Origin: Lachnospiraceae bacterium UBA7179
Lineage (GTDB): Bacteria > Bacillota > Clostridia > Lachnospirales > Lachnospiraceae
Length of the DNA stretch: 64,000 nucleotides
Direction: 5' to 3'
Assembly (NCBI GenBank): GCA_002491195.1
Contig: DKVL01000011.1
Span: 6,969-70,968, forward strand
Shown here: positions 35,662 to 45,272 of the stretch, piece by piece
Layout of the letters: the number at the start of each line of letters is the position of its first letter
How positions within the stretch are numbered: position 1 is the first letter of the stretch
Made by a program: the position numbers and the translations under genes
The notes under the pieces: generated by a model
What the model was told of the DNA's origin: nothing
The model's database searches: none
Seen by the model: the letters and a program-made list of their open reading frames with translations, nothing else

Positions 35662-37633
35662 ATCTTGACTCCCCCTTAAAAATCAAAATTAAAATATTAC
35701 AGCCATTGCTATATTCATAGTGGACCTGATCTGCCATGTCAAAGGCAAGCAGTCTCCCCAGGCCCCCAACCTGCGTATCCATATCATAGTTCTCCACATC
35801 CACCATATTCTCCAGCGGATTAAATGCCTTTCCTCTGTCACGGAATTCCACAAGGATCTGATCCGATATCCTCATAAAGATCTCCACCTTGCCCTTCTCC
35901 TGCCCAGAAGCATTTTCAGAGCCAGCCTTTTCATAACCATAGGAACAGATATTAACGAAGATTTCCTCCACTGCCAGACAGAGCTTCTTCCGCAAACTGC
36001 GCGAAAACTGCCCATTTTCAACAATAAACCGCTGAACTACATCCAGGTTCTCCAGTTCTGCTGTGACACAGAGTCGAAAGCCCGGCAAAGGGCTGAATGC
36101 AAGCATGGTGATATCATCGCTCTGCGGCGTGTCCTGCGCAAACTCCTTCACCCCTTCCAGAACAGCAGCCACACACTGCTCCCGGTCTCTTCGCTCCAGG
36201 ATCTGCTCCAATCGGTCCAGTCCAAAAAATGTCCCGTCCCTGCCGACAGCCTCGCTCACACCGTCCGTGTATAAAAATACTGCATCGCCCTCCTTCAATT
36301 TCACTTCTCTCTCCCCGTAAACCTCATCCTCAAAAATTCCGATTGCCATTCCCTTGGAATCCTCTAATTTTTTCAAGCGATCAGAGATGAGATACGGCGG
36401 ATTGTGTCCTGCATTGGCATAGGTAAACCTTCGCGTGCGGCTATCATAAATCCCCACAAACAAGGTCAAAAACATCTGCTCTGGATTGCTGCAGCACAGC
36501 GTATTATTGGTATAAAACAGTATTTCTGACGGAGAGTACCCCAGTTTCGCATACTGCCTTACCACTGTGACTGCGCTTGCCATAAATAATGCAGCCGAAA
36601 TTCCCTTCCCAGATACGTCTGCAATCACTGTACAGAACAAGTCGTCATCCAGACAAAAGTAATCATAAAAATCCCCGCCAACATCCTGTGCTGGAATCAT
36701 CACAGCCTTTGATTTGATACCCTGTGCCTGAAAGCTTTCGCCAGGAAGAAGACCTTTCTGAATCTTTCCCGCAATGTTCATCTCAGCCTCCCGGCGATGT
36801 TTTTCTTCGGTCAGTACATTGATATTTTTGATGTAGCGGTCGATCTCCTCTGTCATCTGATAAAAGGTATCCGCCATCTGAGCAAACTCATCCTCCCCCT
36901 TTATCTCGATTTTCTGAAAATTGGACTGCCTGTCAGTCGCAAACTGCCTCATCTGTGTACTGATCAGCCTTGCCGGCTTCAACACCCGCGTTTTCAAGAG
37001 AACTGCCAATATGACCAGAATAAACACAAACGAGACAATCACTGCCGCTACCATGATCCGATACCGGTGCAAAAAGCTCGCAATCGCCTCGTCCATGGAC
37101 ACATCTGCCGCTGCCAGAGCCATCACCTTTCCGTTCGCATCATGCACTGCACTGTATGCCGTCATCACATGCCCGTATTTGTTGTCTGTCTCCTCTACAT
37201 TTTCTGTCTGCTGTCCATTCCACACACAGACTTCTGTCTCTGTCAGCACATACGGCACAACTGTCCCTGGAACCCGCTCTGCCCGCGCGGAATCCTGGCT
37301 GTTGTTCCCATAGATCACCATGTCAAACAGGATCGTATCATTCTCAATGTCCGGCGTATAAATATATAAATATTCCAGATCGTTTGTCCTGCAGAGATCC
37401 TCCAGGACAGGTCTGTACTCGTCCGCATATTGTTCATCTGTCCGAAGCCTTTCCAGATCGGCCCCAGCCAACAGATCTGCTGCCACCGTCGACGCCGCCG
37501 TAGCATAGAAAACATATGCTCTGCGCACCATTGTCTGGACCGAAGAAAACCCAAGTACCAGCAGACCAACATCTGTAATAAGCAAAACAACCGCTATGGT
37601 AACGAGTATTTTCGTAAAAATTGATTTTTTCAA
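35660..37633 (-). CDS. RsbU-like PP2C phosphatase fused to a GHKL anti-sigma-type kinase domain
   Basis: The 657-residue protein has membrane helices at ~7-30 and ~190-212 flanking an extracytoplasmic sensor, a HAMP linker (~213-270), a SpoIIE/PP2C domain (~295-505; DVGGDFYDY, DVSGKGISAALFMA, LYTDGVSEA, DDITMLA), and a C-terminal RsbW-like HATPase (~515-650; AVEEIFVNI, FRDRGKAFNP). One polypeptide thus carries the phosphatase and the opposing kinase-type domain of partner switching. It starts with TTG, whose TTGA overlaps the stop of the phosphopantetheinyl transferase gene. No STAS antagonist or sigma factor is encoded nearby, so its target is elsewhere. It ends against the eCIS accessory gene and may modulate that locus. 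Confidence 0.87.
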   Translation of the reverse strand: MKKSIFTKILVTIAVVLLITDVGLLVLGFSSVQTMVRRAYVFYATAASTVAADLLAGADLERLRTDEQYADEYRPVLEDLCRTNDLEYLYIYTPDIENDTILFDMVIYGNNSQDSARAERVPGTVVPYVLTETEVCVWNGQQTENVEETDNKYGHVMTAYSAVHDANGKVMALAAADVSMDEAIASFLHRYRIMVAAVIVSFVFILVILAVLLKTRVLKPARLISTQMRQFATDRQSNFQKIEIKGEDEFAQMADTFYQMTEEIDRYIKNINVLTEEKHRREAEMNIAGKIQKGLLPGESFQAQGIKSKAVMIPAQDVGGDFYDYFCLDDDLFCTVIADVSGKGISAALFMASAVTVVRQYAKLGYSPSEILFYTNNTLCCSNPEQMFLTLFVGIYDSRTRRFTYANAGHNPPYLISDRLKKLEDSKGMAIGIFEDEVYGEREVKLKEGDAVFLYTDGVSEAVGRDGTFFGLDRLEQILERRDREQCVAAVLEGVKEFAQDTPQSDDITMLAFSPLPGFRLCVTAELENLDVVQRFIVENGQFSRSLRKKLCLAVEEIFVNICSYGYEKAGSENASGQEKGKVEIFMRISDQILVEFRDRGKAFNPLENMVDVENYDMDTQVGGLGRLLAFDMADQVHYEYSNGCNILILIFKGESR

Positions 37634-38295
37634 GTCTTATCCTCCTTGGTTTTCCTGTATTTTATATATGTCATACAATCGGTGAACTCCGTCTCCTCCG
37701 CGCACACTGACACCCTATACCCCGGAATACTGTATTCCCTTATATGACAGGAAAGCATTTCTTCCCCCCGGCGCACCCGGATCTGCTCTCCCGCTGGCAA
37801 AATTGCAAAATCCTGCAGGGAAAGATACGCTCCTTCCCCGGTCATTTTCATATAGCTCTCCTTCCATGTCCAGAGACGGAAAAACATCTCATTGCGCTCC
37901 TCCCTCTGAAACTTTTGTAAATACGCTGCTTCCTGTTGGTGGAAAAAGCGCTGCGCTACTCCCTCCGGTTCCTGATCGATCTTTTCAATATCACAACCCA
38001 CGGCTTTCCCGCTCACTGCACAGATCACCCAGTCTCCAGAGTGGGAAATATTAAAATGTACCTTCTCGGCCTTTGGCTTTCCCATAGGTCCCAGCGTAAT
38101 CCTCTCAGGATTTTCCCCATAGAGCGGCAGGATCCGTGCCAGCAGAATCCCCGCCCCCAGACATCTTCTCCTGTCATCCGCCTGCAGATATTCCATAACT
38201 TTGCTTCTTCGGCTGCTGCTGATATCCTGAAGAACTGCCGGGCGATCTCTGGCATCTGGCAGTTCTTTGATATTGATTGCATATACATTTACCAT
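37630..38295 (-). CDS. 4'-phosphopantetheinyl transferase (Sfp-type)
   Basis: The 221-residue protein has the Sfp-family motifs: PMGKPKAEKVHFNISHSGDW (substrate loop, ~69-89), GCDIEKI (metal binding, ~99-105) and FRLWTWKESYMK (~140-151). It moves the phosphopantetheine arm from CoA to a carrier-protein serine. No carrier protein, NRPS or PKS gene is in the window, so its substrate is elsewhere. It is the first gene of a two-gene operon with the RsbU-like phosphatase, overlapping it by four bases, an odd pairing that could simply be co-transcription. Confidence 0.9.
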   Translation of the reverse strand: MVNVYAINIKELPDARDRPAVLQDISSSRRSKVMEYLQADDRRRCLGAGILLARILPLYGENPERITLGPMGKPKAEKVHFNISHSGDWVICAVSGKAVGCDIEKIDQEPEGVAQRFFHQQEAAYLQKFQREERNEMFFRLWTWKESYMKMTGEGAYLSLQDFAILPAGEQIRVRRGEEMLSCHIREYSIPGYRVSVCAEETEFTDCMTYIKYRKTKEDKT

Positions 38296-38436
38296 ATGTT
38301 ATTCTTTCTCAATTTTGTTGTATTTCTTAATATTTGTTTTTTATATTCTAATTGAATTTCTACAAGACTTCAATGAAATTTCAGCAAACTGTCGCAATTC
38401 GCACTTTTTCGGGAATACTTTGCACGCCAGACAACC

Positions 38437-38465
38437 TTGTACAATCCTGCACATTATAATAATAT
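38437..38465 (+). promoter_or_regulatory. Candidate promoter of the histidine-kinase operon
   Basis: TTGTAC at 38437-38442 and TAATAT at 38460-38465 are 17 bp apart, about 65 bp ahead of the chosen start. The region is AT-rich and other -10-like hexamers occur, so the exact box is uncertain. Confidence 0.35.
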
Positions 38466-38529
38466 AAATAAGAAAGCACTAACATCCAAGTTCAAAATCT
38501 CAAAAAATGACAAAAGAAAGGAAAAAATA

Positions 38530-41076
38530 ATGACTGGGAATTACCTGGATCTAATGATTGTATTTACGACACTGCTGCTCAGTGTCCTCTGTATCATAGG
38601 CGGCAGCACGCTGCGGCTGTTCTACCACCGGGAGGTTTCTCTCGAGTACCTTGGGTGGGGAACTCTGCTTGCTGCCGCCTGGAACTTTTCCAATTCTGCC
38701 GCCGGACAATATCTGTTTCCAGAAACGGCAGATTACCTGACATTTTTCACAACCATATTTCTACCACTTCCGTTTTTTCTGTATCTGAATACACTTCAGC
38801 AAAAACGCTATCAAAAAATGTATCGGGTATTGGTAATGGCTGTACTTCTGGAAACTGTGATATTGACAGTATTACAGCTGACAGGACTATATGGTACTGC
38901 GAAAAGTGTCTTTCTCATCCTACTTTTGCTCAGCCTGTATATGGTGTGTACAATGGCAACAATACTGATCGATCTATATCACAGGCGAATCCGAGATTAT
39001 CTTCTGGCAGCGCTTGGGCTGACATTTATCTGGATTGTATGCCTTACACGGCTTGTCCCTTATTTCCTGCTGAACCGAAAACTACGGGACAATGTATTGC
39101 TGCCGTTCGGACTGATCTTTCTACTGCTGCTTGCCATGATCAATACCATTCATGAATTGATCCAGATGGAACGCCAGAGACAACAGGCCATTGCAGCCAG
39201 TGATGCGAAAGGTCGTTTTCTCGCCAATATGTCGCATGAGATCCGCACGCCCATCAACGCAGTGCTTGGCATGGATACCATGATCCTGCGGGAGACAAAA
39301 GAAGCCCAGATCAAAGAATACGCACTGGATATCCAGAATGCTGGTCAAAGCCTGCTCTCCCTCATCAACGATATCCTGGATCTGTCCAAGATTGAATCCG
39401 GCAAACTGGAACTGATCGAGGAAGAATATGATTTCAGCAGTCTGATCCACGACATTATGAATATGATTTCCATGAAAGCTGAAAACAAAGGACTCACTGT
39501 TCACCTGTCCATCGAAGAACAGCTGCCGTCACGGCTGTGGGGCGATGATGTGCGGCTCCGACAGGTTCTGATCAACCTCATGAATAATGCAGTGAAGTAC
39601 ACCGAACAAGGCAGCGTTACACTATCAGTCGAAGGTAATTCTATCGCAGAAACAGAAACTGTTTCCTTAACCTTTCACGTAAGAGACACTGGTATCGGAA
39701 TCAAACAGGAGGATATCTCGAAGCTCTTTGCAGAATTTGAGCGAATCGAAGAGCAGCGGAACCGGAATATCGAAGGCACCGGCCTTGGCATGAGCATTAC
39801 CACGCAACTACTTGATCTGATGAACAGCCGCCTTCAGGTGGAAAGCGTCTATGGCGAGGGCTCTGACTTCTATTTCACCCTGGACCAGAAGATCATCAGT
39901 ACAGAGCCAATTGGCAATCTGGAGGAACGGATCCGCAGACAGGCCAAGGACTATTCCTACCAGACCATGCTGACCGCCCCAGATGCACACCTGCTCGTCG
40001 TGGACGACAATGCCATGAACCGCCGTGTATTCAAAAATCTTTTAAAGGCAACCCGTGTGCAGATCGATGAGGCGGGGAGCGGCATGGAATGTCTGACGCT
40101 CACACGCCAGAACCACTACGACCTGATCTTTCTGGATCACATGATGCCAGATATGGATGGTATCGAAACGCTGCATCGGCTTATGCAGGAAACGGACTCT
40201 CCCTGTCGATCCACGCCGGTTATCGCACTGACAGCCAATGCTGTCACAGGCGCAAAGGAAATGTATCTAAGCGAAGGGTTCCACAGCTTTTTATCCAAAC
40301 CAGTCAATCCCGAAAAGCTGGAAAAAATGCTGCTCGACCTGCTACCCGACGATAAAATAGTGCCCGGTAAACCATCAGACGGCAATTCGGATGCAGGCAT
40401 CTTCACGACAGACGATACACAGAGCACTGATTCTGAATCGGAATACGAATTCCCGGAAATTGACGGATTGGACTGGGATTATGCCCGACTGCATCTCAAG
40501 GACCCGGAACTTCTATTCGAAACCATCCGGGATTTCTACCGCGCAATGGACACCGACCACGATATGCTGTTGAAGTTTCTTGAACAGATCCAGAACGATG
40601 ACGCAGACGCACTCAGACAGTTTAAAGTACGTGTCCATTCGATGAAAAGCTCTGCTGCCATGATTGGTGCCACATCCCTGTCAGGCATTGCAAAAATGTT
40701 GGAGTATGCAGCAAGAGACGGGAGAACTGACATTCTATTCTCCGTAACTCCGTATTTTCTGGAAGAATGGAAACATATGAAAGCACGGCTACGCCCCCTT
40801 GCAGACGAACCGGCAAGTCATACAGACCTCCAGAAACCACAGGCAGACTTAAAAATCATACAGGAATATTTCCCAATGCTGGATCTGGCAATGCAGGGTA
40901 TGGATATTGACACTGCTGACGAAATCATGCGCCACCTGGAGACATTTCAATATCCGGAACCAGTACTTGCGCTGATCAAACAGCTTAGTCTGGCTGTTAC
41001 CAATTTAGATGCAGGTCAGACAACAGAACTAATTACAAACTTGAAAAAAACGATCAATGAAATATCAACGATCTAG
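38530..41076 (+). CDS. Hybrid sensor histidine kinase with REC and Hpt domains
   Basis: I place the start at 38530, behind AAAGGA; an in-frame ATG at 38437 lies in the promoter region. The 848-residue protein has a seven-helix membrane region (~1-225), a HisKA domain (NMSHEIRTPINAVLG, ~250-315), a HATPase (NNAVKYTE; GIGIKQEDISKLFAEF; ~360-470), a receiver (VVDDNAMNRR; phosphoacceptor in IFLDHMMPD; ~490-610), and an Hpt-type domain (VHSMKSSAAMIGA, ~690-760). This is a full phosphorelay in one chain. Its partner is the response regulator 19 bp downstream. The N-terminal membrane region has no soluble sensor, so it may sense a membrane signal. Confidence 0.9.
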   Translation: MTGNYLDLMIVFTTLLLSVLCIIGGSTLRLFYHREVSLEYLGWGTLLAAAWNFSNSAAGQYLFPETADYLTFFTTIFLPLPFFLYLNTLQQKRYQKMYRVLVMAVLLETVILTVLQLTGLYGTAKSVFLILLLLSLYMVCTMATILIDLYHRRIRDYLLAALGLTFIWIVCLTRLVPYFLLNRKLRDNVLLPFGLIFLLLLAMINTIHELIQMERQRQQAIAASDAKGRFLANMSHEIRTPINAVLGMDTMILRETKEAQIKEYALDIQNAGQSLLSLINDILDLSKIESGKLELIEEEYDFSSLIHDIMNMISMKAENKGLTVHLSIEEQLPSRLWGDDVRLRQVLINLMNNAVKYTEQGSVTLSVEGNSIAETETVSLTFHVRDTGIGIKQEDISKLFAEFERIEEQRNRNIEGTGLGMSITTQLLDLMNSRLQVESVYGEGSDFYFTLDQKIISTEPIGNLEERIRRQAKDYSYQTMLTAPDAHLLVVDDNAMNRRVFKNLLKATRVQIDEAGSGMECLTLTRQNHYDLIFLDHMMPDMDGIETLHRLMQETDSPCRSTPVIALTANAVTGAKEMYLSEGFHSFLSKPVNPEKLEKMLLDLLPDDKIVPGKPSDGNSDAGIFTTDDTQSTDSESEYEFPEIDGLDWDYARLHLKDPELLFETIRDFYRAMDTDHDMLLKFLEQIQNDDADALRQFKVRVHSMKSSAAMIGATSLSGIAKMLEYAARDGRTDILFSVTPYFLEEWKHMKARLRPLADEPASHTDLQKPQADLKIIQEYFPMLDLAMQGMDIDTADEIMRHLETFQYPEPVLALIKQLSLAVTNLDAGQTTELITNLKKTINEISTI

Positions 41077-41095
41077 GATAACCAGGAGGTAAACA

Positions 41096-41839
41096 ATGAA
41101 AAAAATATTAATTATCGGAGACCTAGGCAATTCAGAAAAAAACCTGTCAGACTATCTGTCCGACGAATATCAGGTGCAGTTATGCACGAAACAGCTTGAC
41201 AATATTCAGGCCATGACAGGAATCCTAAAACCGGATCTGGCAATTCTGTCCCATTTGGAGGATCCACAGGACCAACCCATTCTCGACTGGTTTCATGAGA
41301 AGCACGAAAAGCTTCCTGTACTGATCATTGTCGGCAGCAAGGACGCACAACAGCACAAGGAACTCTTCGAAAAAGAACAATTCAGCAAATTGGCTCCCCC
41401 GATCACGAAGACCAGTGTGCAGAACAAATGCCGCCAGCTTTTAAAAACTGGCAAAGTATCCAGATACACTTCCGACAAAAAGAAAATCTTGATCGTGGAT
41501 GACACCCCTGTAATGCTCCGAAATCTCAAAGCGATGTTGGAGAATACATATGATGTCATACTCGCCACATCCGGAAGGCAGGCCCTGGGCGCTATTCCCC
41601 AGGAGCAGCCTGACTTGGTCCTGTTAGACTATGAGATGCCAGAAATGAATGGTCATGAAGTCTTTGAAACAATGCTTGCCGACGAGGACATGCGGCACAT
41701 TCCAGTCGTATTCCTGACAAGTGTATCTGACCGCAAAGCCGTCTTTTCGATCTTGCAGTCAAAACCGGCCGGTTATATTCTCAAACCGGCTGACCAGGAA
41801 AAATTATTGAGTACCGTCCAGGAAGTCTTAAACCAATAA
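41096..41839 (+). CDS. Response regulator with an N-terminal pseudo-receiver and a C-terminal receiver
   Basis: The 247-residue protein contains two receiver-like halves. The first (~1-115) has the fold pattern but no DD pair at the start, so it is probably inactive. The second (~125-245; KKILIVDDTPVMLRN, VLLDYEMPEMNG, FLTSVSD, LKPAD) has the acidic pocket, the phosphoacceptor Asp and the conserved Lys. There is no DNA-binding output domain, so it acts through protein contacts. AGGAGG precedes its ATG. It follows the hybrid kinase in the same operon. Confidence 0.88.
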   Translation: MKKILIIGDLGNSEKNLSDYLSDEYQVQLCTKQLDNIQAMTGILKPDLAILSHLEDPQDQPILDWFHEKHEKLPVLIIVGSKDAQQHKELFEKEQFSKLAPPITKTSVQNKCRQLLKTGKVSRYTSDKKKILIVDDTPVMLRNLKAMLENTYDVILATSGRQALGAIPQEQPDLVLLDYEMPEMNGHEVFETMLADEDMRHIPVVFLTSVSDRKAVFSILQSKPAGYILKPADQEKLLSTVQEVLNQ

Positions 41840-41860
41840 TTCTTTCCATTTGATTTTTGT

Positions 41861-41901
41861 ACAGGCAGCCGCCAGAGTACTCAACTCTGACGGCTGCCTG
41901 T
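41861..41901. terminator. Convergent terminator hairpin
   Basis: ACAGGCAGCCG pairs perfectly with CGGCTGCCTGT, and an inner CAGAGT/ACTCTG extends the stem. It lies between the converging response regulator and S8 peptidase genes. T-runs are short on both sides, but the stem is long and GC-rich. Confidence 0.65.
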
Positions 41902-41904
41902 TAT

Positions 41905-43272
41905 CTAACATAACCTTATTATATCCCCCTCCCCCCACTCCATTAACAATGCAGCCGCTCCTGTCACAAACGGTGTTGCAAACGAAGTCCCCGACACCTG
42001 TTCATAACCGCCATTTGGCATGGGTACGGTAATGCCCACCCCTGGCGCGGTCAGGTCAGGCTTCACGTCCGCGATAATCTGCTGTCCTCCCGCAGTATCT
42101 GTTCTCCCGTCGCCATACCTGTACACATATCCTCTTCCCGAAAAATCCGCGTAACTCCTGCGCGGCACATCGTATGCACCGACTGTGATGGCACGCCTCG
42201 CCGTCGAGGGAATCGTGATTGTCATCTCTGGCGTCGGCAGGACAAATCCGGTTGCAGTACTTCTCGCCGCATAGCTTGGAAGATACAACCTGTATTCCCC
42301 TGTAACCAGCGATACCGGCTGAAGCTCTATGCGCCACACGCCGCTGTTCAGATAACTTCCTGTTGGTATCATGTCAATAAAAATTTCCTGCTGCACATTA
42401 TAGGGAAGCGGTTTTCCCAGATAACACAGCAGCTGCGTCTGCTCCAATGTCCGTCTGATCGTCTGCGCTTCCCTGATATTAGAAAGCTCTATTGTCATCT
42501 GCTCTCCACCGGGTGAGATGACAACCAGATGAAACACATCCTGATAAAACTTCCACAGCTGAATGCTAAGCCCTGTCTCATAATCGGATACCGTAAGCTC
42601 CACTGTGCGGCTGCTGTTCTGCACGACCCCCGCCGTATGCCCTCCCGACGTGCCCTCATTCCCACTTCCTATAATAATGGCGCTTCTCCCAATCTCGGAA
42701 GCGTTATCAATAAACCGTTCCAGCAGCGAGTTTCCCTGATGATCGCCATAGGTATTTCCAAAACTTAAATTGATCGCCACCGGTCTGCCCAATTCCACAC
42801 CCAGATTCACTGCATAGTTGATTCCCCGCATGAGCTGTGTTGTTCTCGGAAAAGAATCCGCCTGGGGATTACCTAATTTGATGATTAGCAGATCCGCCTT
42901 TGCCGCCACACCCATTCCTGTACCCGCCGCCACGCCTGCCACCGCAGTCCCATGCCCTGACAGATCAAAAACAGGCACCAGCCTTTGACCGCTCCCGCGC
43001 CCCAAAGCCAGTGCCTCATTAATCATTTCTCTCGTATAGAGTACTCCCTCACGGTATCCGGCAGGCGGCATTCTTCCTTGTCCTTCATCCTGCTGTCCTG
43101 TCTGATCCCATATCGCCAGAATGCGCGTCCGCCCATCTGCGCCGCGAAACTCTGGCAGGAAGTAATCAATTCCGCTGTCAAGTACCGCGATAATCACATT
43201 CTCACCTGTAAGATACGGCTCCTGCTGTGTCACCTGTGTAATGCAGGACTGCGCCTTCTCCAAATCATTCAT
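41905..43272 (-). CDS. S8 subtilisin-like serine peptidase lacking its propeptide
   Basis: The catalytic triad is complete: Asp32 in VLDSGIDY, His107 in GHGTAVAG and Ser430 in GTSFATP. The protein has the ~130-residue insertion between His and Ser seen in Csp-type clostridial S8 peptidases. It has no signal peptide and is probably cytosolic or spore-associated. The start at 43272 has GAGGG five bases upstream; a GTG four codons earlier is possible. In this family an ~90-residue propeptide usually precedes the catalytic domain; here the ORF begins right at the catalytic domain and only 73 bp separates it from the next gene. A free-standing propeptide-like ORF occurs at 50971-51261. Confidence 0.87.
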   Translation of the reverse strand: MNDLEKAQSCITQVTQQEPYLTGENVIIAVLDSGIDYFLPEFRGADGRTRILAIWDQTGQQDEGQGRMPPAGYREGVLYTREMINEALALGRGSGQRLVPVFDLSGHGTAVAGVAAGTGMGVAAKADLLIIKLGNPQADSFPRTTQLMRGINYAVNLGVELGRPVAINLSFGNTYGDHQGNSLLERFIDNASEIGRSAIIIGSGNEGTSGGHTAGVVQNSSRTVELTVSDYETGLSIQLWKFYQDVFHLVVISPGGEQMTIELSNIREAQTIRRTLEQTQLLCYLGKPLPYNVQQEIFIDMIPTGSYLNSGVWRIELQPVSLVTGEYRLYLPSYAARSTATGFVLPTPEMTITIPSTARRAITVGAYDVPRRSYADFSGRGYVYRYGDGRTDTAGGQQIIADVKPDLTAPGVGITVPMPNGGYEQVSGTSFATPFVTGAAALLMEWGEGDIIRLC

Positions 43273-43345
43273 AAGAACCCTCACGCGCCATTTTCAAAAA
43301 TCTTACTATCATCATATGCCGCGCAAACAGGTTATGTACCTTGTA

Positions 43346-45064
43346 TTATATCTTGAATTTACTCATTAAAGCTACCATGGACTCAACCTGTGCCTTCTGT
43401 TGCTCACTGACCGCCGCTGTCTCCTCCGACGTTGCTGAATTATTATCCACAATTCCCGCTACAACCCCGATGCTTTCATTGATATGGGCGATACTCTCCA
43501 CTTCTTTCTGCAGCTTCTCAACAATACCATGGATGCGGCCTGTCGTCTCCTCGGCACCCATCTGTACCTCTTCCATATTGACAGCTGCCTCGTGGGATAC
43601 CCTCACCCCGATCTCCACAGACTGAACCGTCCGTGCAATCAGTTCCGATGTCTGCCCGACTGCATTCTGGGACGCTTCCGCCAGTTTCTTAACCTGCTCC
43701 GCCACTACTGCAAATCCTTTTCCCGCTTCGCCTGCCCTCGCAGACTCAATGGAAGCATTCAGGGAAAGCATATCGATCTCATCACCGATCTCCGATATTG
43801 CCGCCATGACCGAAATAATCTGGTCGGAACACTTGCTGATCTCCTGCATGGCACCCTGAAGCTCGCCCATTTTCTGACTACTTACAATCAGCGTAGAACT
43901 AGCCAGATTGGCTATCTTTACGGCCTCCTCTGCCTCTTTTTCATTATACTCAATACTGTCGCCAAGCTCTGTCAACAGCATCATCAGATCAGAAACCTCT
44001 GTCGCCTGCCCGGTGCACGCCACTGCCAGATCATCTGCCGCGGCTGCAAGCTGTCCAGATCCACTGTCGATCTCCTTTGCAACTTCCTGTATCGTGCTGA
44101 CCGTACTGCGCATCTCCTCCACAATTCTATTCAGGGAATCCCTGATTTTTACATATTCACCAACATAATTCTGTTTGACCGCCACAATATAATTTCCCTG
44201 TCCCATCTGTTCCAGGATATAAGAAATCTCATCAATGATCGCTGTCATATTATCTTTCATAAACCGAATGGCCGCAACCATGTTTCCAACCTCACTGTCA
44301 TCCTCTTTCAAATCAAAGTCAGCGTGCAGATTGCCGTCGGCAAGCAGCGTCATCTGTTCAGAGACCTTAATGATCGGGGTAAGCAATTCCGCCTGCGAAA
44401 AATTGATCGTCCGCATGCACTGCTGTGCCAGCCTGATAAAACCTGCCAGAAAAGCAATCGCACAGATAATCTGCAGGATCATAAACATCTTCTTTAAGAA
44501 ATCCAGACGATTTTGTATTTCCATAATGACCGTATCTGTCATAGAATTGATCTTCTGAATTGTGTTGGCATACTCTTCCCCAAACACAAACTCGATTGCG
44601 GAATCTGTGTTGCCCGCTGCCACCGCCGCCATCGCCTCCTCCTCAAGAGGCACCAGATTATTAGAAAGAGAGGCAATCTCATTGAGATCCGCCCACTCAT
44701 CCGCCTTGATGTTATTCCCCTCCAGGCCTGCCCACGCAACGTCTCTGTTCTTGTCCGTATTTAACTCCCGCATATAATCGTCATAATACATTGTATCGCC
44801 AGTAACCGCATAAGACTGCACTGCTGTCGTCAGCGCCTTGGAACCCAGACGGTACTGATTCAGGTACATCGTACTCTCCAGCTGCTCATTGGAGACAAAC
44901 GCATAGCTGATACTGGCGAAAAACAACAGTACAAGCAAAACAATACCAAGCACTAATGAAAATCTTGTCTGCTTCACGATCTTTCTCAAACGCGCGACCT
45001 GACTATTCTTCCCTAATACCTTACCGTTAGCTATTTCATCTTTTCTTTCCATACCTGTAACCAT
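43346..45064 (-). CDS. Methyl-accepting chemotaxis protein
   Basis: The 572-residue protein has membrane helices at ~33-57 and ~193-215 flanking a ~135-residue helical sensor of four-helix-bundle type, a HAMP region (~220-275), and the conserved signalling tip DEIDMLSLNASIESARAGEAGKGFAVVA (residues ~445-472). It relays a ligand signal to CheA/CheW. No che genes are in the window. A consensus sigma-A promoter lies 140 bp upstream, and no SigD-type motility promoter was seen. The ligand is unknown. Confidence 0.92.
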   Translation of the reverse strand: MVTGMERKDEIANGKVLGKNSQVARLRKIVKQTRFSLVLGIVLLVLLFFASISYAFVSNEQLESTMYLNQYRLGSKALTTAVQSYAVTGDTMYYDDYMRELNTDKNRDVAWAGLEGNNIKADEWADLNEIASLSNNLVPLEEEAMAAVAAGNTDSAIEFVFGEEYANTIQKINSMTDTVIMEIQNRLDFLKKMFMILQIICAIAFLAGFIRLAQQCMRTINFSQAELLTPIIKVSEQMTLLADGNLHADFDLKEDDSEVGNMVAAIRFMKDNMTAIIDEISYILEQMGQGNYIVAVKQNYVGEYVKIRDSLNRIVEEMRSTVSTIQEVAKEIDSGSGQLAAAADDLAVACTGQATEVSDLMMLLTELGDSIEYNEKEAEEAVKIANLASSTLIVSSQKMGELQGAMQEISKCSDQIISVMAAISEIGDEIDMLSLNASIESARAGEAGKGFAVVAEQVKKLAEASQNAVGQTSELIARTVQSVEIGVRVSHEAAVNMEEVQMGAEETTGRIHGIVEKLQKEVESIAHINESIGVVAGIVDNNSATSEETAAVSEQQKAQVESMVALMSKFKI

Positions 45065-45207
45065 ATCCTTTCAACTTCTTACATAGCCCCTATTTGGAAA
45101 AAATACCATACCCATACTGCAATTTTATAGTTACAAGCAAAAAAAGTTTACAAAATATCTAAATCGTATAACTTTTTCTATGATATTCTTAGCAAATATT
45201 AACTATC

Positions 45208-45236
45208 ATTATACTTGATAAAAGAACAATGGTCAA
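45208..45236 (-). promoter_or_regulatory. Sigma-A promoter of the chemoreceptor gene
   Basis: On the minus strand TTGACC (45231-45236) and TATAAT (45208-45213) are 17 bp apart. It gives a leader of about 135 bases before the chemoreceptor start. Confidence 0.65.
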
Positions 45237-45272
45237 CCAATATTACCAAAATGCAAAAATAAAATAAAGATT

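Noticed and set aside
38437..38529. Earlier start for the hybrid kinase
   Set aside because: The extra 31 residues are Lys/Asn-rich and overlap the likely promoter; the ATG at 38530 has a proper ribosome-binding site.
43484..44497. 337-residue plus-strand ORF opposite the chemoreceptor gene
   Set aside because: It is a shadow of the chemoreceptor reading frame, with abnormal composition and no start signal.
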